NCBI GenBank assembly: GCA_963821715.1
Contig: CAWGET010000002.1
Coordinates: 124,001 to 188,000, forward strand
DNA length: 64,000 bases
Reading direction: 5' to 3'
Source of the DNA: CAWGET01 sp963821715
Lineage (GTDB): Bacteria > Bacteroidota > Ignavibacteria > Ignavibacteriales > Melioribacteraceae
Shown here: positions 8,665-18,426 of the stretch, piece by piece
Layout of the letters: each line of letters begins with the position of its first letter
How positions within the stretch are numbered: position 1 is the first letter of the stretch
Made by a program: the position numbers and the translations under genes
Notes under the pieces: model-generated
The model's input: the letters and a program-made list of their open reading frames with translations, nothing else
What the model was told of the DNA's origin: nothing
Database searches by the model: none

Positions 8665-9345
8665 ATGTCTTCATCAGAATTTTTACAATATGTTCCTATT
8701 TTTTCTGAACTTCATCCCAAAACTTTGGAGAAGATTACGCAAGTCGGAGCCAGACAAAAATATGTTAAAGACAACATCATTTTGATGGAGGAAGAAGCCG
8801 GTTCTGCTCTCTTTGTCATAATCAGCGGGAAGGTTAAAATAGCCAGATCGAGCGGAGACGGGCGTGAAGTTATTCTTTCAATTTTAAATGAGTCTGATTT
8901 TTTTGGAGAAATGGCAATACTGGACGGACAGACGAGATCTGCGTCAGTTATCGCACTTGAAGATTCGGAGCTATTTATTATTCAGAGAAATCAATTCTTG
9001 GAACTGCTCCGGACGCATCCAGAGATTTCTATTGCTCTACTAAATGAACTTTCGTCACGTTTACGATCGGCTGATCTAAAAATTAAATCGCTCACATTAA
9101 AAGACGCTGAAGGAAAAGTTGCTATTGTTATTCTCCAACTCGCAGATGAACAAGGAAAAATAAAACAAGGTATTGTTGAAATTGAAAAACTTCCTCTTCA
9201 GCAGGATTTGGCAAATATGGCGGGAACTTCCCGGGAAACTATTTCCAGAACACTCCATACATTTGTAAAAAAAGGTTTGCTGGAACTCGAAGGAAATAAA
9301 CTCCGCATTTTGAATTATGAAAAATTTAAAGAAAGTTACGTATAG
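8665..9345 (+). CDS. Crp/Fnr family transcriptional regulator
   Basis: DNA-binding regulator with an N-terminal cyclic-nucleotide-binding barrel (about residues 10-125) and a C-terminal winged helix (about 150-220). The phosphate-binding cassette reads FFGEMAILDGQTRSASV, close to the cAMP-binding GE-x7-RSA type, so a cyclic nucleotide ligand is plausible. The recognition helix region is MAGTSRETISRTLHTFVKKG. There are no cysteines in the protein, which argues against an FNR-type iron-sulfur sensor. Length of 226 residues is typical. Five bases separate it from the PHP gene, suggesting an operon with that gene and possibly ribH. Target genes are not evident. Confidence 0.92.
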   Translation: MSSSEFLQYVPIFSELHPKTLEKITQVGARQKYVKDNIILMEEEAGSALFVIISGKVKIARSSGDGREVILSILNESDFFGEMAILDGQTRSASVIALEDSELFIIQRNQFLELLRTHPEISIALLNELSSRLRSADLKIKSLTLKDAEGKVAIVILQLADEQGKIKQGIVEIEKLPLQQDLANMAGTSRETISRTLHTFVKKGLLELEGNKLRILNYEKFKESYV

Positions 9346-9350
9346 ATTTC

Positions 9351-10178
9351 ATGAATGGAAAAGCTGATTTACATACTCATACCAATTTATCTGACGGTTT
9401 TTTTTCGCCGGTTGAACTAATTGAAAAAGCTAAGAAAGCCGGTCTTGGAACAATCTCCATTACCGATCACGACAGTGTTAGAAATATTGAAGATTCGATT
9501 GAGTATGGGAAAGAAAATGAGATAGAAGTTATTCCCGGTGTTGAGATAAGCACCGACATCGAAGATAAAGAAATTCATGTTCTCGGTTACTTTCTTAATT
9601 ATAAAAATCGCGAGCTAAAAAAATACTTAAGTTTTTTTAGGGATGAACGGCTTCACCGCGCAAGAAGAATCGTTGCAAAATTAAAAAAACTCGGGTTAAA
9701 CATCAGCCTTGATGATGTGCTGGACCAGTCTAAGGGCAGCGCCGTCGGAAGACCCCATATTGCAAACGCCCTAGTAAAATTGGGTTATGTTGAAAATTTT
9801 TACGACGCGTTCAATAAATATCTCGGCGATAAAAAACCGGCTTACGAGAGAAAAATTCACGTAAGTCATCAAAGTGCACTTAAGCTTATAAGCGATGCGG
9901 GCGGTTTATCCATTATTGCTCACCCTGGATTTATGAAAGAATCAATTTTAATGAATTTAATAAACGCTGGGGTAGACGGGATTGAAGTAATTCACCCGAT
10001 GCACAATCCGCATCAGATAAATTTTTACAGAGGAATTGTAAACCAATATTGCCTTCTGGAAACCGGCGGTTCTGATTTCCACGGTGGAAATAAAGGGGAT
10101 GAAAAAAACCTCGGACAATATTATATTTCATCTCAAAAAGTTGACGCGATGAGAAAAATGCTTATCTCATCTAAATAA
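9351..10178 (+). CDS. PHP domain phosphoesterase (TrpH/RNase AM-like)
   Basis: Metal-dependent phosphoesterase of the PHP superfamily. Metal ligands are visible as ADLHTHTNLSDG at the N-terminus, ITDHDSV around residue 40, the glutamate in PGVEISTD, the histidine in SIIAHPGF, and GGSDFHGG near the end. This layout matches the TrpH/YciV subfamily, whose characterised members hydrolyse 3',5'-nucleoside bisphosphates such as pAp or trim RNA 5' ends. Substrate choice here is inferred. Length of 275 residues is normal, and the start is the ATG five bases after the Crp-like gene. Alternative: a histidinol-phosphatase-like PHP enzyme, less likely given the subfamily pattern. Confidence 0.88.
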   Translation: MNGKADLHTHTNLSDGFFSPVELIEKAKKAGLGTISITDHDSVRNIEDSIEYGKENEIEVIPGVEISTDIEDKEIHVLGYFLNYKNRELKKYLSFFRDERLHRARRIVAKLKKLGLNISLDDVLDQSKGSAVGRPHIANALVKLGYVENFYDAFNKYLGDKKPAYERKIHVSHQSALKLISDAGGLSIIAHPGFMKESILMNLINAGVDGIEVIHPMHNPHQINFYRGIVNQYCLLETGGSDFHGGNKGDEKNLGQYYISSQKVDAMRKMLISSK

Positions 10179-10197
10179 AATTACACGGAGACTACAG

Positions 10198-10662
10198 ATG
10201 GTTAAAATGATAGAAGGTAAATTAGACGCTAAAGGATTTAAATTTGCTCTTATTGTAAGTAGATTTAACGATTTTATTTCGGACAAATTAATGGAAGGAG
10301 CAATTGACTGCCTTCAAAGACACGGTTCGGCAGAAGAAAATATCTCCGTTGTAAAAGTCCCAGGGTCCTTCGAAATACCTCTGGCAGCTATGAAATTAGC
10401 GGACTCGAAAGAATATGATGCTATTATATGTCTTGGGGCGGTAATACGCGGGGCAACTCCGCATTTCGATTACGTAGCGGCGGAAGTTTCCAAAGGGATC
10501 GCGCAAACATCCCTTCAATATAAAACGCCGGTTGCTTTTGGAGTAATTACAACAGATAGTATTGAACAAGCCATCGAAAGAGCAGGAACAAAATCCGGCA
10601 ACAAAGGTTGGGACGCCGCATTGAGCGCAATCGAGATGGCCAATTTGTTTAAACAATTATAA
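10198..10662 (+). CDS. ribH: 6,7-dimethyl-8-ribityllumazine synthase
   Basis: Penultimate step of riboflavin synthesis: condenses 5-amino-6-ribitylamino-uracil with 3,4-dihydroxy-2-butanone-4-phosphate. The family pattern is clear: ALIVSRFNDFISDKL, KVPGSFEIPLAAMKL, ICLGAVIRGATPHFDYV with the catalytic-site histidine, and FGVITTDSIEQAIERAGTK. At 154 residues it has normal length for an icosahedral or pentameric synthase. A GGAG lies about ten bases ahead of the first ATG (10198); a second ATG three codons later is less likely. No other riboflavin gene is in the window, and no FMN-riboswitch-like leader is seen in the short 19-base gap to the PHP gene. Confidence 0.97.
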   Translation: MVKMIEGKLDAKGFKFALIVSRFNDFISDKLMEGAIDCLQRHGSAEENISVVKVPGSFEIPLAAMKLADSKEYDAIICLGAVIRGATPHFDYVAAEVSKGIAQTSLQYKTPVAFGVITTDSIEQAIERAGTKSGNKGWDAALSAIEMANLFKQL

Positions 10663-10857
10663 AATGATTATTTTTTATTTGCGAAAGTATTTAGATAATT
10701 TCAAAATACGTAATTCTCAAAAGAGCCTTCAACTACTTATGAAATAATTTTTACCAATCTTAATTTTAAATCCAAAATAAAAGCGGTTAAATTTGGAATC
10801 TAATTTTTCCGAATTAAATATTATATTATTTTTTCCCTTTAATAAAGAAGAAGAGAA

Positions 10858-13074
10858 ATGAGATCATTCCTATTGATATTTTTTGTATTCACATTAAACA
10901 TGTTTTCTCAACAGACGGGAGTTTGGCAAAATTATACCAGCATGTTTATTGTAAACGACGCAGCAAAAACGTCCGAAGGAATTTGGGCCGCGACTGAAGG
11001 CGGTTGCTTTTATTATGATTTTAACTCAAAAACATTTCTTCAGTTATATAAAACCGACGGATTAAATAGTCTTCAGCTTACATCATTAGAAATTGATAAC
11101 AGCGGAAAAATATGGCTGGGAAGCCGGGAAGGATATATAAATATTTATGATCCGAGAGATGGATCTGTAGGCCGTCTTTTGGAAATTTATAATTCGGATA
11201 AAAGCCAGAAACAGATTAATGATTTTTTTGTGGATGGCGAAAATTTATTTACGGCTATGGATTTCGGAGCTTCGCTTATAAATACTCAGAAAATCATCTT
11301 CTCGGAATCTTTTTTGAAGTTCGGTTCTTTTCCTGTTGAGACCAAAGTTAACGAAATAAAAAAAGATGGCTTAGTTTACGCGAGTTTAAATTCCGGAGTG
11401 GCGGTTCAAAAATCTGGCGCGTCAAATCTTTCTTCCCCCGACTCCTGGAACTCTTTCCCCTTCTCTTCCGATAACATAAGGGCTAATTCAACAGCAATGT
11501 TCAACGGAGAACTTCTAGCCGGAACGAATGAGGGAATATATAAGCAAACTTCAAACGGCTGGGAAAAATATCTATTAAATGAAGAAGTAGTTTCACTCGA
11601 TGTATTAAACGGCAAACTATATATTTTGCTTAAGAAATCTCTTATAAGTTACAACGGTTCTGAGGCTATAACTATCATTGAACCGGGAAATTTAGTTTTC
11701 AATGAAATATATTATTTAAATGAAAACTCATTCGTGATAGCGACCAACAGCGGAGCATTGAATTACGAAAATGGTGATTCAGAATTGATAGCGCCAAACG
11801 GTCCTGCCACTAATTCCATTTTTGACCTCACTGTCGATAACGAAGGAGTTGTATGGGTTGGGACAGGAACGGACGTTACCGGCCGTGGAGTTTACAGTTA
11901 CAATGGTAACAACTGGACTATTTACAACACCGCAAATACCGAAGCCTTTTTATCCAATGCTTTTAATTCGGTTTATGCGGCTCCGGATGGTGTTAAATAT
12001 TTTACCAATTGGGGAAAAGGATTTACCAGATTATCCGGAGGAAATTTTACCACCTTCTTCCGGGATGGAACGGGATTAATCGGAATTCCGGCCGATACAA
12101 ATTTTGTTGTTATAACTGACGTGAGGGTTGATTCTAAAAATAATGTTTGGGTTTTAAATCATAGTTCTGCTAACGATGAACCTTTGAGCGTTTTAACACC
12201 TGAAAGTTCATGGTATCATTTTCAGTTAACGGCAAATTTACGGCAACGCGAATTACTCGCAAGCAGATCTCTTGTGATCGATCCTTACGGTACAAAGTGG
12301 TTTAATACTGATCCGTTATCAGAACGTTCAGGAATTATATATTTTAACGAAAACGGAACTCTTGAAAATTCTTCGGATGACGTTTGGGGAAATTTGGATA
12401 AAGGCGATGGATTAAACAGTGAAATAGTAAATGATATGGCGATTGATAACAGAGGCGAATTGTATATTGCAACGACTGCCGGAGTGAATGTGATCCCCGA
12501 TCCTTCAGAATTCGGAAGCAGAATAAATAATCCAATCAGTGTTATCCGGCAGCAGAACGCTACCGCGATTGCGGTTGATCCGCTTAACCGGAAATGGATA
12601 GGAACAGGAAACGGACTTTTCCTTATGTCCTCGGATCTTACAAGATTGATAGCAAATTACACCGAAAAAAACAGTCCCCTTCCTTCGAATATTATTACAA
12701 GTCTTGCGTTTGATGAAGGCAGCGGCACAATTTACATTGGCACCGGTTTTGGGATGGCTTCGTTAACTACTCCGGCGGTGAAACCGAAAACAGAATTTGA
12801 TGAAATATTTGTTTATCCGAATCCGTTTTATATTAACTCAGGTTCGAATCCTAACGTTACTATCGACGGATTAGTAAAAGATACCGAAATAAAAATTTTA
12901 TCGATAACCGGAAGATTAGTAAGGACGATTATTACTCCCGGAGGAAGAATTGCTCTGTGGGACGGAAAGGATAACGACGGTAAATTGGTTGCTTCAGGAG
13001 TTTATCTTCTGGTTGCCTACGACACTGAAGCTGATAACGTTACTACTTCCAAAATTGCCGTTATTAGAAAATAG
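10858..13074 (+). CDS. Secreted beta-propeller protein with type IX sorting domain
   Basis: Predicted exported protein of 738 residues. An N-terminal signal peptide (MRSFLLIFFVFTLNMFSQ) is followed by repeated blade-like segments with the two-component-regulator-propeller pattern, for example IWAATEGGCFYYD, IWLGSREGYINIYD, VWVGTGTDVTG and KWIGTGNGLFLM. From about residue 650 a C-terminal domain starts with VYPNPFYI, contains ALWDGKDNDGKLVASGVYLL and ends at KIAVIRK. This is the FlgD-like fold used as a type IX secretion sorting signal. No enzyme domain is visible. The role is probably a surface or ligand-binding scaffold, which is inference. It stands alone upstream of the ABC-F gene with an 11-base gap, so co-transcription is possible. 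Confidence 0.85.
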   Translation: MRSFLLIFFVFTLNMFSQQTGVWQNYTSMFIVNDAAKTSEGIWAATEGGCFYYDFNSKTFLQLYKTDGLNSLQLTSLEIDNSGKIWLGSREGYINIYDPRDGSVGRLLEIYNSDKSQKQINDFFVDGENLFTAMDFGASLINTQKIIFSESFLKFGSFPVETKVNEIKKDGLVYASLNSGVAVQKSGASNLSSPDSWNSFPFSSDNIRANSTAMFNGELLAGTNEGIYKQTSNGWEKYLLNEEVVSLDVLNGKLYILLKKSLISYNGSEAITIIEPGNLVFNEIYYLNENSFVIATNSGALNYENGDSELIAPNGPATNSIFDLTVDNEGVVWVGTGTDVTGRGVYSYNGNNWTIYNTANTEAFLSNAFNSVYAAPDGVKYFTNWGKGFTRLSGGNFTTFFRDGTGLIGIPADTNFVVITDVRVDSKNNVWVLNHSSANDEPLSVLTPESSWYHFQLTANLRQRELLASRSLVIDPYGTKWFNTDPLSERSGIIYFNENGTLENSSDDVWGNLDKGDGLNSEIVNDMAIDNRGELYIATTAGVNVIPDPSEFGSRINNPISVIRQQNATAIAVDPLNRKWIGTGNGLFLMSSDLTRLIANYTEKNSPLPSNIITSLAFDEGSGTIYIGTGFGMASLTTPAVKPKTEFDEIFVYPNPFYINSGSNPNVTIDGLVKDTEIKILSITGRLVRTIITPGGRIALWDGKDNDGKLVASGVYLLVAYDTEADNVTTSKIAVIRK

Positions 13075-13085
13075 GTTTTGAAAAT

Positions 13086-15027
13086 ATGATCGATTTAATA
13101 GATTTATCAATTCAGTACTCGGGCAAATATCTTTTTGAAAACGTTAATTTAAGGATAAATCCTTCCGATAAAATAGCGCTTATTGGGTCTAACGGAACCG
13201 GCAAATCGACGCTTCTAAAATTAATTTATGGAAATGAAGAACCGGAAACAGGAAATATATCCAAACAGCGCGGTATAAAAATCGGATATCTAAGACAAGA
13301 ATTTACTGATCTATCAGGAAAAACTTTATACGAAGAAGTGCGCGATTCCATCCCCGATGTTATTCGGTTGGAACAAGAAGAAGAATTAATAAACAATGAA
13401 TTGAGTCGAGTCGGAATTTCTGCTGAACGACACGAGGAATTAATTCATCAGTTGGGAGATATTCATTTCCAAGAAAGAACATCTTGATTATTACAAAATT
13501 GATTCAGAAATAGAAAAAATTCTTGAGGGTTTGGGATTTACCCAAAATGATTTTACAAAATTAACGGAAGAATTTTCTGGCGGCTGGCAAATGAGAATCG
13601 AACTGGCGAAAATTTTAATCGCAAGTAATGATCTTATTCTTCTCGATGAGCCGACGAACCATCTTGATATAGATTCACTCCAATGGTTAATCGGCTTCTT
13701 AACAAATTCAAAAAGTGCGCTGCTTATTATTTCTCACGACAGATATTTTTTAAACAGAATAACAGGAAAAACCTGGGAAGTATTTAACAAGAAAGTATTC
13801 TCATACAACGGAAATATTCAATCTTATCTTAAATATAAAGAAGAACGGCAGGAACAAATAGTTGCCGAGTACCAGCAGCAGCAGAAAAAGATAAAAGAAA
13901 CAGAAAAATTTATTGAGCGCTTCCGATACAAATCCACTAAAGCGCGGCAGGTGCAAAGCCGCATAAAAAGCTTAGAAAAGCTGGAAGATATAGAAATACC
14001 CGATGAAGAAATAAGTATAGAAGTAAAATTTCCGCAGCCTCCCAGAAGCGGCATCGTTCCGATGGAATTGCAAAAGATAAGTAAATCTTACGGCAGTAAT
14101 GATGTGCTGAATGATATAGATTTTAAAATTGAGCGTGGAGAAAAGATAGCTTTTCTTGGACCTAACGGAGCGGGTAAAACAACTTTGGCGAAAATAATCG
14201 CAGGTAAAATATCTTCCGATAGTGGACAAAGAATCATCGGACATAATGCTGTTCTCGCTTATTACGCGCAGGAAGTTGCAGATGAACTCAGCTCCGGAAA
14301 TGATATTATAACGGAAGTGGAACAATCTTCCCCGGAACATACTCCCGTTCAGCTTAGGTCAATTCTCGGTTCATTTCTTTTTAGCGGTGATGATGTTTTT
14401 AAACCTGTAAAAGTATTATCAGGTGGAGAAAAAAGCCGGGTTGCTCTAACTAAACTCCTTCTTACAAAATCAAATCTTCTTATTTTGGATGAACCAACAA
14501 ACCATCTGGATTACAATTCCAAACTTGTTCTGCAGCAAGCTCTTATTAAATATGAAGGTTCAGCCATAATTGTTTCTCACGATGTGGAATTTCTCAGACC
14601 GATCGCATCAAAAATTGTGGAAGTCCGCAATAAAACAATAAATACTTATTATGGAGACATTGATTATTATTTAGAGAAACGGAAAGAAGAATTTGAAAGC
14701 GAAGATAAATTCGAAGAAGCAAAAGAGAGCGGGTTAAGCAAAAAGGAACAGAAGAGGATTGAAGCCCAAAACCGCCAGAAAAAATATAAAGCCACAAAAG
14801 AACTCTATAAAGAAATTTCAGTATTAGAAGAAAACATTGAAAAGCTGGAAGAAGATAAAATTGAATTGGAAAAAATCATAGCCGATCCGAATATATATTC
14901 CGACGCTGAAAAATCGAGAACCAAAAACCTTGAATATCAGAAAATAAAAAATCAGTTAGAAACAGAATATGAAAAATGGACAAATCTAACTTCGGAACTT
15001 GAAAAAATAAATGAGGAATTTAATTAA
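13086..15027 (+). pseudogene. ABC-F family ATPase, split by a +1 frameshift
   Basis: Soluble twin-cassette ATPase of the ABC-F type, which acts on ribosomes (translation factors, antibiotic protection). The first reading frame (13086-13487) carries Walker A of cassette 1 (GSNGTGKSTLLKL) and ends at a TGA. The second (open through 13531 to 15027) carries signature EFSGGWQMRIELAK, Walker B LILLDEPTNHLD, the inter-cassette linker, then cassette 2 with GPNGAGKTTLAK, LSGGEKSRVALTK and LILDEPTNHLD, and a coiled-coil C-terminal tail. Together they make one normal ~645-residue protein. Joining requires skipping one base between about 13466 and 13488; dropping one C from the CC at 13469-13470 restores HFKKEHLDYYKID. 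The break may be an assembly error or a real mutation. Confidence 0.85.
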
Positions 15028-15055
15028 GATTTTTATATGAAGTGATTGCTATTAT

Positions 15056-15091
15056 AATTTTAGAGACGGATTATTCCCCATCTCTAAAATT
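15056..15091. terminator. Hairpin between convergent ABC-F and ROK genes
   Basis: A perfect 11-bp inverted repeat, AATTTTAGAGA (15056-15066) and TCTCTAAAATT (15081-15091), encloses a 14-base loop. It lies between the ends of two convergent genes, so it probably serves as a two-way terminator, with A/T-rich ends providing the tracts on both strands. Confidence 0.6.
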
Positions 15092-15191
15092 AAAAGTATT
15101 TTTTATTGATCTCAAATTCTTTGGATTGAGTTGTTTCTTAAAAAATTCAAGATTCGGTTCTTCAAAAAAACGATATCCTTAAGAATTAATT

Positions 15192-16157
15192 TTACTTACC
15201 AAATTCCTCAGCCAGTGCAATTCCGCCGAAAAGAGCAGCGTCGTCTCCCAGTTTTGTTTCAGCAATTTTTACTTTCGCGCCGGGTTCCTTCAATACAGTT
15301 TCTTTAAAAGCCGTTTCAATTTTCGGCATCATGAATTCATCAAGCGCTTCAATAACTCCGCCTCCCAATACGATAGTATCTATGTTCAAAAGAGTTGTTA
15401 TGCTTCCCAAGACTCTGCCAATAATTGTGCACGCTTCGGAGATTCTGTTCATAACTACTTTATCTTTTTGATTAACAGCTTTTAATAGCGATTTACTTTT
15501 TATTTTTCCGTCAGGCTCAATCAAATCGCTTACTAGGCTTTCACTCCCCTTTTCAATATCATCCAATATTGATTTTGTAATTCCGGTTCGGCTTGCAATG
15601 GTTTCAAAGCTTTCACCTATTTCTATGGCGGCCAAATTTCCCATTTGATCAATTTTCATATGTCCGATTTCTCCGGCAAAAAATGAGGAGCCTCGATATA
15701 GCTTTCCGTTAAATATCATTGCTCCGCCTATTCCGGTCCCAATAAAAACAACGAGCATATTTTTTGCTTTATCGTCAAATTCAAATTTCTTAATACCAAG
15801 CGCCGCAAGATTAACATCGTTTTCAATAAATACAGGTATTTTAGTATGCTTTTGTAAAGCTTTTTTAATATTAAAATTTGTTATTTTCAAATTCGGCGCG
15901 TTGCCAATCAGACCTGTGTATGGATCCACGGTTCCGGGAACGCCGAGACAAACCGCTTCAATATCTTTCTCGTTATATTTATTTTTTTCCAGTAAAGTAT
16001 TAATCGATTTTGAAATTGAATCTACTATAGGCTCCGGTCCGCCGGTTATATCAGTCGGTATTTTTGCGCGTTTAATTATCTTTCCATTACTTTTAACAAG
16101 TGCGGAAAGAATCTTGGTTCCGCCGAGATCAACGGAAATGATTGTGTTTTTTGGCAT
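15192..16157 (-). CDS. ROK family sugar kinase-like protein
   Basis: Cytoplasmic ROK-family protein of 321 residues, in size and layout like a glucokinase or other sugar kinase. The N-terminal phosphate loop SVDLGGTKILSALV, the sugar-site residues in VFIENDVNLAALG, VVFIGTGIGGAMIFNGKLYRG and GEIGHMKIDQMG, and the adenosine segment TIVLGGGVIEA are present, with no DNA-binding domain. Odd: the zinc-binding cysteine motif (CxCGxxGCxE) that normally follows GEIGH in ROK kinases is absent; the stretch reads IDQMGNLAAIEIGESFE. Some ROK proteins lack it, so activity may still be retained. The sugar substrate is unknown; the trehalose/glucan genes further along would supply glucose. Confidence 0.88.
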   Translation of the reverse strand: MPKNTIISVDLGGTKILSALVKSNGKIIKRAKIPTDITGGPEPIVDSISKSINTLLEKNKYNEKDIEAVCLGVPGTVDPYTGLIGNAPNLKITNFNIKKALQKHTKIPVFIENDVNLAALGIKKFEFDDKAKNMLVVFIGTGIGGAMIFNGKLYRGSSFFAGEIGHMKIDQMGNLAAIEIGESFETIASRTGITKSILDDIEKGSESLVSDLIEPDGKIKSKSLLKAVNQKDKVVMNRISEACTIIGRVLGSITTLLNIDTIVLGGGVIEALDEFMMPKIETAFKETVLKEPGAKVKIAETKLGDDAALFGGIALAEEFGK

Positions 16158-16264
16158 AACTTCTCTTACTTTTATTTACAATGATTTATAAAATATATTT
16201 ATCAATTAAATATTCCAAAATTATTATTTAGATTTACAAATTAAACTCTAAAAAATTAAATATT

Positions 16265-17041
16265 ATGCAGCCTTTCAGCCCTCTAAAAAGATTCGGACAA
16301 AATTATCTTCAGGATCAAAACATTATCAAAAAAATAATTGAAGAGATCAATCCGAAGAAAGATGATTCAATTATTGAAATTGGTCCGGGACGCGGGGCGC
16401 TTACAAAACACCTTGTTTCTTCGTCGGCAAACTTTTCAGCCGTAGAAATTGATACTCGCGCAGTAGGTTATCTGCAAAATACATTTCCTTCTCTAAAACT
16501 ACACGATGTAGATTTTCTGAAAGTCAATCTTAATGATTTTTTTTCGGGCAGCAGGCTTCGTATTGTCGGAAATATTCCTTACAATATTACTTCGCCAATA
16601 ATTTTTAAAATGTTGGAAGAAAGAAAAATTGTGAACGACTCGGTGTTGATGGTTCAGGAGGAAGTTGCAAGAAGAATTACGGCTAAACAAGGAACAAAGG
16701 ACTGGGGAATTCTGAGCGTAATTCTAAATTATTTTGGTGAAGTGAAATACTGCTTCAAAGTTTCTTCAAATGTTTTTTATCCAAAACCAAAAGTTGATTC
16801 TGCGGTTATTCATATTTATTTTTCTAAAGAAATGCAAGAAAAAATTGACGACAAAAATTTTATTAAAATCGTCAAAGCTTCTTTCGGAAATCGAAGAAAA
16901 ACTTTAAAAAATTCGTTAAAGAAGAGTATATTTAGAGAATATAATTTTTCGGAATCGGGAGTTGATCTTTCCTTGCGCGCCGAACAGTTATCTATAAATG
17001 ATTTTGTAAAATTGACAAGAATAATTCAGCAAAAATTATGA
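16265..17041 (+). CDS. rsmA: 16S rRNA dimethyladenosine transferase
   Basis: Dimethylates the two adjacent adenines in the 3'-terminal hairpin loop of 16S rRNA (A1518/A1519 in E. coli numbering). SAM-binding motif I is IIEIGPGRGALTKHL, the catalytic motif IV is IVGNIPYNITSPI, and the N-terminal RFGQNYLQDQNII is the KsgA signature. The C-terminal helical domain includes SFGNRRKTLKNSL. Length of 258 residues is standard. The last four bases overlap the mgtE start in an ATGA, so rsmA, mgtE and the PAP2 gene probably form one transcript. Confidence 0.97.
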   Translation: MQPFSPLKRFGQNYLQDQNIIKKIIEEINPKKDDSIIEIGPGRGALTKHLVSSSANFSAVEIDTRAVGYLQNTFPSLKLHDVDFLKVNLNDFFSGSRLRIVGNIPYNITSPIIFKMLEERKIVNDSVLMVQEEVARRITAKQGTKDWGILSVILNYFGEVKYCFKVSSNVFYPKPKVDSAVIHIYFSKEMQEKIDDKNFIKIVKASFGNRRKTLKNSLKKSIFREYNFSESGVDLSLRAEQLSINDFVKLTRIIQQKL

Positions 17042-18426
17042 ATGAAAAAAACTTGACAAGCACAGTAAAAGATTTTATACAAGTCGATTCTGAAGTTGTT
17101 GAAAATATTTCTTCTTTAATTGAAGATAAGGCGACAAAGAGCCTGCTGAATATTTTTGCAAGTCTTCATCCTGCGGATATAGCCGAGATAATTAACCGTC
17201 TTGATCTTACTCACGCTCTTTTCGCTTTCCGGTTGTTGGATTCTGAAACAGCCGGAGACGTAATAACCGAAATTGACGAAAATTTTAGAGAGCGGATTCT
17301 TGAAAAAGTAGACACAAAAAGGCTCGCTAACATTATTAACGAGCTTGACACTGACGACGCTACCGATATAATTTCCGATCTGCCAAAACCTGTCGCCGAA
17401 CAAATATTACGTGTAATCGATAAAGAATATTCTCGCGACGTGCGCGAGTTGATGAAGTATCCCGAGGATACAGCCGGCGGAATTATGAGCCGGGATTTTG
17501 TAAGCGTTTCGGATAGTCAAACTGTTGCGGATGCAATTGATGAAGTAAGAAAAAATGGCGAAAATATTGATCATATCTATTTTATCTATGTTCTCGGACA
17601 AGGCGGTAAATTGAGCGGCATTGTTCCTCTAAAAAGACTTTTAATAAATCCGATGCAGACAAAAGTAAATACTCTTTACGAAGATAATCTCATCTATGTT
17701 TATCCGGAAGTCGATCAGGAAGAAGTTGCCAACTTGATGGAAAAATATGATCTCGTTTCTATTCCGGTTGTTGACAGTCGGAATATAATGCTGGGACGAA
17801 TTACCATCGATGATATAGTTGATGTTATTCACGAAGAAGCAGCAGAAGATATTCAAAAAATAGCCGGTATTATGGAGGAAGAGGAATTTAATGATTCTGC
17901 TTTCAGGATTTCCAAACTAAGGCTTCCCTGGCTTCTTGTTTCTTTGATGGGCGAGATTGGCAATGCACTCGTGCTTTCAAAATATGAAAGATCCCTCGAA
18001 GAAATTATTGTGGCGAGTTTTTTTATTCCTATTGTTATGGCAATGGGCGGCAGCACAAGCACTCAGGCTGCAATTGTTATGGTAAGAGGTTTAAGTACAC
18101 GTGATATTTGGCTTAGCGACAGCCTTAAGAAAATACTTAAAGAATTTAAAGTATCGCTTATCAATGGACTATCCAGCGGCATTCTTTTGCTGGCGGCATC
18201 TTACTATTTATTTCCCGGAACTTCATTCGCTTTTTCTTTAACTCTTTCTTCAACGTTAGTTGTTATTATGATCAACGCAAGTTTGATGGGAACTTTAATT
18301 CCAGTGCTTATTAAAAAAGCAGGCGCCGATCCCGCTTTGGCAACCGGCCCTTTAGTTACAACAATAAACGATGTGATGAGTTTGTTGATTTATATGATAG
18401 TTATAACAATTCTTTTTGTTAATTAA
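17038..18426 (+). CDS. mgtE: Magnesium transporter MgtE
   Basis: Mg2+ channel of the inner membrane, gated by cytosolic magnesium. The order is the classic one: a helical N-domain (about residues 15-130, with LHPADIAEIINRL), two CBS domains (about 135-265; first one begins MSRDFVSVSDSQTVADA), a connecting helix, and five membrane segments from about residue 290 to the end. In the membrane part AMGGSTSTQAAIVMVRGL and GPLVTTINDVMSLLIYM match the pore-forming conserved blocks of MgtE. Length of 462 residues is normal. It overlaps rsmA by four bases and its stop shares a base with the next start (TAATG). Confidence 0.95.
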   Translation: MNEKNLTSTVKDFIQVDSEVVENISSLIEDKATKSLLNIFASLHPADIAEIINRLDLTHALFAFRLLDSETAGDVITEIDENFRERILEKVDTKRLANIINELDTDDATDIISDLPKPVAEQILRVIDKEYSRDVRELMKYPEDTAGGIMSRDFVSVSDSQTVADAIDEVRKNGENIDHIYFIYVLGQGGKLSGIVPLKRLLINPMQTKVNTLYEDNLIYVYPEVDQEEVANLMEKYDLVSIPVVDSRNIMLGRITIDDIVDVIHEEAAEDIQKIAGIMEEEEFNDSAFRISKLRLPWLLVSLMGEIGNALVLSKYERSLEEIIVASFFIPIVMAMGGSTSTQAAIVMVRGLSTRDIWLSDSLKKILKEFKVSLINGLSSGILLLAASYYLFPGTSFAFSLTLSSTLVVIMINASLMGTLIPVLIKKAGADPALATGPLVTTINDVMSLLIYMIVITILFVN

